A program made the position numbers and the translations under genes. Under the pieces are notes generated by a model. It ran no database searches and was not told where the DNA came from. It was given only the letters and a program-made list of their open reading frames with translations. A stretch of DNA of 5,275 bases from Desulfobacteraceae bacterium (GTDB taxonomy: Bacteria; Desulfobacterota; DSM-4660; Desulfatiglandales; Desulfatiglandaceae), in the NCBI GenBank assembly GCA_030612945.1, contig JAUWMY010000224.1, positions 1-5,275 of the forward strand, given 5' to 3'. This document shows positions 1-5,275 of the stretch, piece after piece (position 1 is the stretch's first letter; the number at the start of each line of letters is the position of its first letter).

Positions 1-132
1 GCGCAATCCACAGCACCTTCTTCTCAGTGCCTGATCACCAATGATCGTGTCCAGATAATAGTGCCCCACTTCCCTTCTTAGACTTGAGAAAAAACATCTC
101 ACCGCTCTTTGTAACTACCCAGGTATTTATTA

Positions 133-455
133 GACAGGATAACAGGATTAACTTGATTTTTTAATTCCTGTAAATCCTCTAACTATCTTGATAGCCCGTT
201 CCTTGCTATAGGGGTACGTGATTGGTTTAAACCCTTCTATTGTAATTTGCCTTAACCTGCTCTCCCAATTGATCGGGAGTTAATTTGAATATTCGTTTCA
301 CATTTAAGAGAGACCCAAAGAGATTATATTAATTCCTTATTCGGGGTCTATCTGTAAGGCATTTTACCAGGATATTTCTTTTGATTTACTGGATTATTAC
401 AATAATGTCTTGTTTGTGACTTAACATAGATCCCTGTTTATCCTGTTATCCTGTC
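133..455. repeat. Inverted repeat pair enclosing about 280 bp of non-coding DNA
   Basis: The left arm at 133-152 begins GACAGGATAACAGGAT. The right arm at 436-455 is its reverse complement over 19 of 20 positions, with the mismatch at position 17 of the arm. Each arm is itself two copies of an 8-base unit (GACAGGAT/AACAGGAT). From memory, similar CAGGAT-rich intergenic repeats are frequent in deltaproteobacterial genomes, but I could not check this. No transposase or target-site duplication is visible, so calling the enclosed segment a MITE-like element would be inference. The arms could also be two independent copies of a dispersed repeat. Confidence 0.6.
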
Positions 456-508
456 AAAAAAGAGACACCTAAATAAAAACCGCCCTTTTATAAAAAAAAT
501 ACTCAATA

Positions 509-551
509 CTTGACATAAGTCAAGGACTCATCGCAAGAGATGTGTTTTACT
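509..551 (+). promoter_or_regulatory. HcpR-like operator and promoter for the siroheme protein gene
   Basis: TTGACATAAGTCAA at 510-523 has perfect TTGAC/GTCAA half-sites around a 4-base spacer, extended by a C/G pair to 509-524. This is the FNR-like geometry reported, as I recall, for HcpR (CRP/FNR family) in sulfate-reducing deltaproteobacteria. A -10-like hexamer TTTACT lies at 546-551, its first base 29.5 bp from the palindrome centre. A start near 558 would put the operator around -41.5, the class II activator position. There is no good -35 hexamer apart from the operator, consistent with activator dependence. The regulator gene is not in the window. Confidence 0.75.
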
Positions 552-584
552 CAGGACTGTACTTAACACATAAAAGGCAAAGCC

Positions 585-1355
585 ATGAATTGGAGCAAAG
601 AAGCAGAAAAGGCCTTATCAAGGGTCCCTTTCTTTGTCAGGAAACGGGTAAAAAAGCGGGTGGAAGAGGAAGCCTCCCGCCACATGGCCAATGAAGTTAC
701 CACAGAACATGTCCACGCCTGCCAGAAGCGGTTTCTAAACCGTATGGAGGATGAAGTAAAAGGATTTCAGGTTGAGACCTGTTTTGGTCCCAGTGGCTGT
801 CCTAACCGTGCTGTAAACTCAGATGGCCTGCCCCAAAAAATTGAACAAAAACTTACAGAGAGGGATATGAAAGAATTTTTAAAAAAGCGGGTAGGAGGTC
901 CCTTAAAAATGCACCATGAATTTCGCGTCTCTGTCTCTGACTGCCCCAATGCATGCTCCCGCCCCCAGATCGTTGACCTGGGGCTCATCGGTGCATGCAG
1001 ACCCGAAGTCTCGGATGAATCCTGCACCGAGTGCGGGGCCTGCGTGGAGATCTGTAAAGAAAATGCGATTTCTGTTCAAGATGGCGCCCCCTTGGTTGAC
1101 GATTCTAAGTGCCTTTCCTGCGGACAATGCATCCAGGCCTGTCCAACGGGCACTCTGCGGGAGGGTGCCAAAGGTTACCGCATCCTGATCGGTGGAAAAC
1201 TGGGGAGACATCCCAGGCTGGCAACAGAATTACCCGGAATCCATGGGCTTGAGGAGGCATTGACGGTCGTTGACCGTTGTCTGGACCATTACCAGCGCAA
1301 CTGCCTCAAAGGAGAACGGTTTGGCGAGATTTTATCGAGAGAGGGCTGGATATAA
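585..1355 (+). CDS. PCP_red/siroheme sulfite-nitrite reductase-like protein with inserted 2x[4Fe-4S] ferredoxin
   Basis: Probable cytoplasmic redox enzyme of 256 residues. Residues 1-48 resemble the PCP_red domain (VPFFVRKRVKKRVEEEA, then VTTEHV). Next comes a siroheme/[4Fe-4S] half-domain of the nitrite/sulfite reductase family: C66-X5-C72 and C120-X3-C124 are the expected coupled-cluster ligands, and GYRILIGGKLGRHPRLA (197-213) is the typical C-terminal part. Between these lies a bacterial ferredoxin module (C147, C150, C153, C157; C176, C179, C182, C186), placed as in DsrA/DsrB. The protein has only one half-domain and no N-terminal ferredoxin-like half. Where sulfite reductases usually have Lys-Phe-Lys before the CX3C motif, this protein reads E112-F113-R114, so sulfite may not be the substrate. 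AAAAGG at 572-577 sits 7 bases before the ATG. The HcpR-like operator upstream links it to Hcp. The domain call is firm; substrate (sulfite, nitrite, hydroxylamine or NO) is unknown. Confidence 0.9.
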   Translation: MNWSKEAEKALSRVPFFVRKRVKKRVEEEASRHMANEVTTEHVHACQKRFLNRMEDEVKGFQVETCFGPSGCPNRAVNSDGLPQKIEQKLTERDMKEFLKKRVGGPLKMHHEFRVSVSDCPNACSRPQIVDLGLIGACRPEVSDESCTECGACVEICKENAISVQDGAPLVDDSKCLSCGQCIQACPTGTLREGAKGYRILIGGKLGRHPRLATELPGIHGLEEALTVVDRCLDHYQRNCLKGERFGEILSREGWI

Positions 1356-1405
1356 AGGGTATGGATGAGGTCACGGTCCAAAAAAAAAGAAAAAAAGTGA
1401 ATATC

Positions 1406-1447
1406 TTGACTTAAGTCAATGCACTGCGCATATTTGTGATATAAAAT
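1406..1447 (+). promoter_or_regulatory. HcpR-like operator and promoter for hcp
   Basis: TTGACTTAAGTCAA at 1406-1419 is a perfect 14-base palindrome with the same half-sites and spacer length as the one before the preceding gene. A -10-like TAAAAT lies at 1442-1447, starting 29.5 bp from the palindrome centre, exactly the spacing seen at the other site; an overlapping TATAAA at 1440-1445 is an alternative. The predicted start near 1454 gives a leader of about 60 bases. The upstream A-rich stretch (1380-1396) could act as an UP-like element. Activation by an HcpR/FNR-type regulator is inferred from geometry. Confidence 0.8.
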
Positions 1448-1513
1448 GGGAAAAAAAATTATGGAAAGGGTTTATTTGGAAAGAACAATTAACTTTAACA
1501 GAGGAGAATAATC

Positions 1514-3178
1514 ATGTTTTGTTTTCAGTGTCAGGAGACAGCCAAGAATACAGGCTGTACGGTAAAGGGAGTTTGTGGAAAACCGGAGGAAACCGCTAAT
1601 CTTCAGGACTTGCTGATCTATGTCCTGAAGGGGGTTTCTGTCTATGGTGAAAAGGCAAAAGAGCTCGGGATTGGCGATAAAGAAACCGGTTTATTCATTG
1701 CTCAGAGCCTTTTTACAACCATCACAAATGCAAATTGGGATAACGAGAGATTCATTTCTCTTATCAAAGAAGGTTTGAAGATTCGGGAAGAGCTCAAGAC
1801 CAAGTTTTTGGCTGCTTACAAAGAAAAAAATGGCCAAGGATTTTCAGAGGATTTACATGACTCAGCAGTCTGGTATTCGGACGACGAATCAGAATTCCAT
1901 GAGAAAGCAAAAGCAATAGGCGTTCTCGCGACAGAAAATGAAGATGTCCGCTCACTCAGGGAGTTGCTGATAATAGGATTAAAAGGCGTTGCGGCCTATG
2001 CCGACCACGCGGCTATCCTGGGATTTGAAAAGGAGGATATTTACACTTTCCTGATGGAAGCTTTGGCATCCACCACCAAAGATCTGTCTGTGGATGAAAT
2101 GGTGGGACTTGTCATGAAAGCAGGAGAAGTCGCTGTTAATACAATGGCACTTCTTGATGAAGCAAACACATCTCCTAATGGCCATCCCGCAATCACGGAA
2201 GTCCATATCGGACGTCCCAACAATCCGGGAATCCTGATCAGTGGCCACGACCTCAAGGACATGGAGGAACTGCTAAAGCAGACCGAGGGTACTGGTATCG
2301 ATGTCTATACCCATGGCGAGATGCTGCCGGCCAATTACTATCCCGCATTTAAAAAATATGATCATTTTGCGGGGAACTACGGTGGTTCCTGGTGGCGCCA
2401 GAACAAGGAATTCGAATCTTTCAACGGTCCAATCCTGATGACCACGAACTGTATTATTCCCATAAAGAAAGACAATACCTATCAGGGCAGGATTTTTACC
2501 ACCGGAATGACCGGATATCCGGATGTAAAACACATCCCGGACAGACCCAAAGACGGCGAAAAGGATTTTTCGGAAATTATCGAACTGGCAAAAAAATGCG
2601 ACCCGCCTGTTGAAATTGAAACCGGTAAGATCGTCGGCGGATTCGCTCATAATCAGGTCCTTGCTCTGGCAGATAAGGTCGTGGATGCTGTGAAATCCGG
2701 TGCAATCAAGCGCTTTATTGTAATGGCCGGTTGCGATGGACGTCAAAAGGCGAGAAATTATTTTACCGAAGTTGCAGAACAGCTTCCAAAGGATACAGTT
2801 ATTCTTACCGCTGGGTGTGCTAAGTACCGTTATAACAAACTTGATCTGGGCGATATCGGCGGCATTCCAAGAATACTGGATGCCGGGCAGTGTAACGATA
2901 GCTATTCTCTTGCAGTCATTGCGCTTAAGCTGAAAGAGGTCTTTGAACTCGACGATATTAATGATCTTCCGATTTCCTTTGATATTGGGTGGTATGAACA
3001 AAAAGCCGTAGCTGTTCTTCTGGCTCTGCTTTTCCTCGGAGTTAAGGGAATTCGCCTTGGGCCGACACTTCCGGCGTTTGTATCTCCTACTGTCCTAAAT
3101 GTTTTGGTGGATAAATTTGATATCAAACCGACTGGCGAAGTTGCGGCAGATATTGAAGCAATGATGGCCGGAAATTAG
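1514..3178 (+). CDS. hcp: Hybrid cluster protein (hydroxylamine reductase / NO reductase), class I
   Basis: Hcp is a cytoplasmic Fe-S enzyme that reduces NO to N2O and, as first described, hydroxylamine to ammonia. The 554 residues match the usual length of the Desulfovibrio type. The N-terminal motif C3-X2-C6-X8-C15-X5-C21 is the class I pattern of strict anaerobes, which binds a [4Fe-4S] cluster. All hybrid-cluster ligands are visible: H245, E269, C313, C407 (the expected persulfide Cys), C435, C460, E495 and K497, each shifted by one from the D. vulgaris numbering as I recall it. The protein is therefore probably active. The start is supported by GAGGAG at 1501-1506, seven bases before the ATG, and by the Cys motif beginning at residue 3. 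It has its own HcpR-like promoter and is followed by a GC-rich hairpin. No Hcr-type reductase gene lies beside it; a ferredoxin is the likelier donor. Confidence 0.98.
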   Translation: MFCFQCQETAKNTGCTVKGVCGKPEETANLQDLLIYVLKGVSVYGEKAKELGIGDKETGLFIAQSLFTTITNANWDNERFISLIKEGLKIREELKTKFLAAYKEKNGQGFSEDLHDSAVWYSDDESEFHEKAKAIGVLATENEDVRSLRELLIIGLKGVAAYADHAAILGFEKEDIYTFLMEALASTTKDLSVDEMVGLVMKAGEVAVNTMALLDEANTSPNGHPAITEVHIGRPNNPGILISGHDLKDMEELLKQTEGTGIDVYTHGEMLPANYYPAFKKYDHFAGNYGGSWWRQNKEFESFNGPILMTTNCIIPIKKDNTYQGRIFTTGMTGYPDVKHIPDRPKDGEKDFSEIIELAKKCDPPVEIETGKIVGGFAHNQVLALADKVVDAVKSGAIKRFIVMAGCDGRQKARNYFTEVAEQLPKDTVILTAGCAKYRYNKLDLGDIGGIPRILDAGQCNDSYSLAVIALKLKEVFELDDINDLPISFDIGWYEQKAVAVLLALLFLGVKGIRLGPTLPAFVSPTVLNVLVDKFDIKPTGEVAADIEAMMAGN

Positions 3179-3189
3179 ACTGGGGAACT

Positions 3190-3220
3190 GTGCGGGCGGG
3201 GATAATCCCCGCCCCTGCAC
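3190..3220 (+). terminator. GC-rich hairpin after hcp, terminator-like but without a T run
   Basis: GGGCGGGGA (3194-3202) pairs perfectly with TCCCCGCCC (3206-3214) around a 3-base loop. GTGC/GCAC (3190-3193/3217-3220) extends the stem across a 2-base bulge. It begins 12 bases after the hcp stop. The stem is followed by GGCAAAAACG rather than a T tract on either strand, so it is not a canonical intrinsic terminator. It may stabilise the hcp mRNA 3' end, pause polymerase, or be a dispersed palindromic repeat. Confidence 0.55.
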
Positions 3221-3306
3221 GGCAAAAACGAGAACCCTCGCAGGGCCAGTGCTTATCCCAGCCAAAGACGTCAACCATATAAAATGCGCATGATTGGAAC
3301 GTAGGC

Positions 3307-3392
3307 GTTCACAGGTTCAAAGTTCACGTTTCAGAACCCACGAATCAGCAGCTTAAATTTTCGGTGAACTCTGAACCTCTGAACCCGTGAAC
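3307..3392. repeat. GTTCA/TGAAC repeat hairpin between hcp and the DsrE-like gene
   Basis: The left arm (3307-3327) carries three GTTCA units and the right arm (3364-3392) four TGAAC units spaced 7-8 bases apart. The outer 13 bases (3307-3319 with 3380-3392) pair with one mismatch, and the inner AGTTCAC (3321-3327) pairs with GTGAACT (3364-3370). The right arm has one extra repeat unit that would bulge out. The loop is about 36 bases. It resembles degenerate intergenic repeats I associate with sulfate reducers; a regulatory role is not shown. Confidence 0.65.
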
Positions 3393-3445
3393 GGTTACAT
3401 TGAAACAGACGTGAAACAATAAATCTACAAAAGGAGGGGAAAAAA

Positions 3446-3931
3446 ATGGCACAAAAACAGCAACAATCGGGTGCAGTAACGGATACAGGGGATGCCAAGA
3501 GAGAAGCTGCCGCATATATTACCTCCAAAGACACCCTGGATGGTGCTTATCCCGGTATTATCTTAGGTATCAATTCGCTCAGGCTGGGAATGGACGCTAC
3601 GGTCTTTTATACCTTTATGGGAATTAATGTTATCCGCAAGGAATGGGCAGAAAAAGCCAAGTTCCAGCCTCCGGGCTTTATGGGTGCTTTGCCTGGAATG
3701 TCAAACGTAGCCACATGGATGATGAAGGGTAAAATGGAAAAGGCCAACATACCGTCTCTTCCGGACCTGCAGGAGATTGCCAGACTGGAAGGGGTAAAAT
3801 TTGTGGCCTGCAAAATGACAGTAGACATGATGGGACTTAAACAGGACGACTTTATAGAAGGGGTTACCATTATGACTGCTGAGGACTTCTTGAAGTATGC
3901 CAAAGATTGCAAAGTGCTTCTATATACCTGA
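3446..3931 (+). CDS. DsrE2-like (DsrE/DsrF/DrsH family) protein
   Basis: Small, apparently soluble protein of 161 residues, a normal length for the DsrE2 family. Related proteins carry sulfur on a conserved cysteine in persulfide transfer, but DsrE2 members often have no defined job. After a polar N-terminal stretch (1-22) the fold signature is visible: a region ending in G-M-D-A-T-V-F-Y-T-F-M-G-I-N (48-61), a Met/Gly-rich middle (77-95), and VACKMTVDMMGL (120-131) holding the likely active Cys, C122. The last strand ends with C155 near the C-terminus. AAGGAGG at 3431-3437, eight bases before the ATG, is a strong ribosome binding site and supports the start. The gene lies 267 bp after hcp, beyond two hairpins, and 134 bp before the HD gene, suggesting a small same-direction cluster. 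No HcpR-like site precedes it. A role in handling the Hcp persulfide is conceivable but speculative. Confidence 0.88.
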   Translation: MAQKQQQSGAVTDTGDAKREAAAYITSKDTLDGAYPGIILGINSLRLGMDATVFYTFMGINVIRKEWAEKAKFQPPGFMGALPGMSNVATWMMKGKMEKANIPSLPDLQEIARLEGVKFVACKMTVDMMGLKQDDFIEGVTIMTAEDFLKYAKDCKVLLYT

Positions 3932-4065
3932 CCCATTGATATCAAAATAGTGTCGCTTTCTCAATGAAGGATATGGGTTATTGAAGGATAAACCCTTAAA
4001 CGGGTTCATGGCGGATCCAATAATCAATCTTCAATCGAAAACCGAAAATCGAAAGGGGAATAATC

Positions 4066-4791
4066 ATGAAATGTCCCGGACAGGACAGCCAATACTGGAA
4101 GCCGGGGGCTATTTTCGAAGTTAAATGTCCCAAATGCGGAAATGAGGTGGAATTCTTTAAAGACGATCCAACCCGCAAATGCCCCAAATGCGGCCACCGT
4201 TTCCTCAATCCCAGCCTGGATTTTGGCTGTGCATCTTATTGTCAATATGCCGAGCAATGCATTGGGAACATTCCGCCCGAACTCCTTGCACAGAAAGATG
4301 ATCTACTAAAGGACCGGGTTGCCATTGAGATGAAGCGCTATCTTAAACAGGACTTCAAGCGCGTAGGCCATGCCATCCGGGCGGCCAGGCATGCCGAACA
4401 GATCGGTAGGGAAGAGCGTGGCAACCTGGCCGTCATCCTGTCCGCCACATACCTCATTGATATCGGAATCAAGGAAGCCGAGCAAAAACACCCCGAATCC
4501 TTTTCCCGTTACCATGAAGAAGAAGGAGTATCTATTGCCAGGGATATTTTGACCCGGTTGAAGGCCAAAGACGACTTGATAAATGAGGTATGCGATATCA
4601 TAGGCCATCACCATCATCCGGGAACAGAAGAAAACACCAATTTCAAAAGCGTTTATGATGCAGACATGATTGTCAACTTAGAGGAAAAGAAAAAGGAAAG
4701 CACCACGGATTCAAAGGAATTGCCCGGTGTTATTGAGGAATCGTTCCTGACCGAAAGCGGACGTAGTTTAGCCAGGAAGGTGCTCTTATAG
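4066..4791 (+). CDS. Zinc-ribbon/HD-domain protein with altered HD doublet
   Basis: Cytoplasmic protein of 241 residues. The N-terminus (1-66) is a Cys-rich metal-binding module: C21-X2-C24 and C39-X2-C42 form a zinc ribbon, and C3, C55, C59 and C65 (CX3CX5C) could bind more metal or an Fe-S cluster. Residues about 98-205 are an HD-type (metal phosphohydrolase) domain: H102 in the first helix, IDIG (131-134) where HD-IG is expected, HHHH at 181-184 as in the usual late His pair, and D198/D200 in VYDAD. The doublet His is Ile (ATT, 4456-4458) while its Asp is kept, so metal binding and hydrolysis may be impaired. The C-terminal tail is charged and probably flexible. AAAGGGG at 4052-4058 serves as ribosome binding site. 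The gene sits between the DsrE-like and ferredoxin genes (gaps 134 and 127 bp), hinting at a signalling or scaffold role in the same process; the substrate is unknown. Confidence 0.88.
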   Translation: MKCPGQDSQYWKPGAIFEVKCPKCGNEVEFFKDDPTRKCPKCGHRFLNPSLDFGCASYCQYAEQCIGNIPPELLAQKDDLLKDRVAIEMKRYLKQDFKRVGHAIRAARHAEQIGREERGNLAVILSATYLIDIGIKEAEQKHPESFSRYHEEEGVSIARDILTRLKAKDDLINEVCDIIGHHHHPGTEENTNFKSVYDADMIVNLEEKKKESTTDSKELPGVIEESFLTESGRSLARKVLL

Positions 4792-4799
4792 CGTAAAAG

Positions 4800-4848
4800 A
4801 AATTGAGGGATTGAAAATTTTGGAATTTAGGGATTAATTCCTCAATTT
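4800..4848. repeat. AT-rich inverted repeat between the HD and ferredoxin genes
   Basis: AAATTGAGGGATT (4800-4812) pairs with AATTCCTCAATTT (4836-4848), 12 of 13 Watson-Crick plus one G-U, with the palindrome AAAATTTT (4814-4821) in the 23-base loop. It starts nine bases after the HD gene stop. It is followed by GAAAACCAAAAAATT rather than a T run, so termination is not expected on the + strand. On the - strand the same stem would be followed by TCTTTTACGC, a weak T tract. It could be an operator, an mRNA-processing hairpin or a repeat remnant. Confidence 0.5.
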
Positions 4849-4918
4849 GAAAACCAAAAAATTATTAATTCTTATACCTTTTTCAACTTTAGGCGCTTAT
4901 CCAAAAAAGGAGTATACC

Positions 4919-5275
4919 ATGAAAGTAATGCGGAAAATAATAGAAATTGACGACGAACTCTGCGATGGGTGCGGTGAGTGCGTACCCGAGTGTGCTGAGG
5001 GGGCCATACAGATTGTAGATGGCAAGGCCCACCTTGTTTCAGAAAGCTACTGTGACGGGCTTGGTGCCTGCCTGGGTGAATGTCCTAATGGTGCCATCAC
5101 CATGGTAGAGCGGGAAGCAGAAGATTTTGATGAGGACGCGGTGGAGGCTTTCCTGAAAGAAAAGGAAGAAAAACCTCTCGATATCCCTCTGGCCTGTGGC
5201 TGCCCGTCAACCCAGGTTCAGACCTTTGTTCCGAAGGCCTCGTCCCAGGAGGCGATGGATGACACTGCACAGCCC
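4919..5275 (+). CDS. Ferredoxin-like 4Fe-4S protein, 3' end beyond the window
   Basis: The frame is open from the ATG at 4919 for 119 codons to the window edge, so the gene is incomplete. AAGGAG at 4907-4912, six bases before the ATG, supports the start. The first motif, C15-X2-C18-X2-C21-X3-C25, is a complete [4Fe-4S] site. The second, C45-D-G-L-G-A-C51-L-G-E-C55-P, has Leu48 where the second Cys is expected, leaving three Cys, as in proteins with a [3Fe-4S] or a non-Cys-ligated cluster. I recall this CDGLGAC pattern as recurring in a family of anaerobe ferredoxins, so it is probably genuine and not an error. An acidic linker (66-85) leads to a CGCP motif (C93, C95), which may bind metal together with residues beyond the window. 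It is probably a cytoplasmic electron carrier and a candidate donor to Hcp or to the siroheme protein; that is inference from gene order. Confidence 0.88.
   Translation, partial: MKVMRKIIEIDDELCDGCGECVPECAEGAIQIVDGKAHLVSESYCDGLGACLGECPNGAITMVEREAEDFDEDAVEAFLKEKEEKPLDIPLACGCPSTQVQTFVPKASSQEAMDDTAQP

Larger units (their letters stand above)
1..584. other. Long non-coding region upstream of the siroheme protein gene
   Basis: I see no convincing gene in these 584 bases. The minus strand is open from 114 to the window edge (38 codons, possible GTG start at 102-100), but it has no clear ribosome binding site and I do not recognise the peptide; it could be the start of a gene or a remnant. The rest is AT-rich with stops in all frames. 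It holds an inverted repeat (133-152/436-455) and a small hairpin (ACAGGATTAA at 142-151 against 161-171, one bulged base). A weak 6-bp inverted pair (311-316/344-349) is also present. The last 75 bases carry the operator, promoter and leader of the next gene. Confidence 0.6.

Noticed and set aside
1..114. Minus-strand open frame running off the left edge
   Set aside because: Only 38 codons, no clear ribosome binding site and no recognised similarity; mentioned in the non-coding region entry but not called as a gene.
262..279. CTCCC/GGGAG small inverted repeat
   Set aside because: A 5-bp stem with no further pairing and no T tract is expected by chance in a region this long.
903..1211. Overlapping open frames on both strands inside the siroheme protein gene
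   Set aside because: The real frame contains the ordered Cys motifs of two domain types; the others have no ribosome binding site or domain.
1380..1397. A-rich run after the siroheme protein gene as a terminator
   Set aside because: There is no stem before it and the run is A, not T, on the transcribed sense strand.
2273..3001. 242-codon open frame on the minus strand within hcp
   Set aside because: It lies wholly inside hcp, whose every ligand residue is intact, and its translation shows no recognisable domain; it is a reading-frame shadow.
3261..3285. GTCAA half-site and TATAAA near 3270-3283 as a third HcpR-like promoter
   Set aside because: The matching TTGAC half is absent (GCCAA instead) and the spacing to TATAAA does not match the other two sites.
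3936..3945. TTGATATCAA palindrome just after the DsrE-like gene stop
   Set aside because: It has FNR-like half-sites but no 4-base spacer, so it does not fit a CRP/FNR-family operator, and no promoter follows at the right distance.
3975..4006. GGGTT/AACCC/GGGTT segments that could form alternative stems before the HD gene
   Set aside because: The stems are only 5 bp with no T tract and no leader peptide, too weak to call an attenuator.

Overview
The window looks like chromosomal DNA from an anaerobic sulfate-reducing deltaproteobacterium (Desulfobacterota, perhaps Desulfobacteraceae-like). This is inferred from the gene content: a class I hybrid cluster protein, a siroheme/ferredoxin protein, a DsrE-family protein and a polyferredoxin-like protein. 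Two TTGAC-N4-GTCAA palindromes of the type attributed to HcpR regulators of sulfate reducers, and degenerate AT-rich intergenic repeats, point the same way. No sequence search was possible, so the taxonomy is only a suggestion.

Layout, all genes on the + strand. Positions 1-584 hold no convincing gene; they contain a 19-of-20 inverted repeat (133-152 and 436-455) and, at the end, the first palindrome and a promoter. Positions 585-1355 encode a 256-residue protein with a PCP_red-type N-terminus, a siroheme/[4Fe-4S] half-domain of the sulfite/nitrite reductase family, and an inserted 2x[4Fe-4S] ferredoxin module. A second palindrome and promoter (1406-1447) precede hcp (1514-3178), which has every ligand of both of its clusters. 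A GC-rich hairpin and a GTTCA/TGAAC repeat hairpin fill the gap to a DsrE2-like gene (3446-3931). A zinc-ribbon plus HD-domain protein (4066-4791) follows, in which the His of the HD doublet is Ile. Last is a ferredoxin-like gene (4919 onward) that runs off the window and lacks one Cys of its second cluster motif.

How it may work together. The two palindromes are nearly identical and lie at exactly the same distance from a -10-like hexamer. The siroheme protein and Hcp are therefore probably switched on by the same CRP/FNR-family activator from separate promoters. Hcp reduces NO to N2O, and historically hydroxylamine to ammonia. A co-regulated siroheme protein suggests a two-enzyme response to reactive nitrogen species, with nitrite, hydroxylamine or NO rather than sulfite as a candidate substrate. 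The three downstream genes have good ribosome binding sites, the same direction and gaps of 127-134 bp between them, so they may form a second unit or be read through from hcp. The terminal ferredoxin is a plausible electron donor. No Hcr-type NADH reductase gene is seen in the window.
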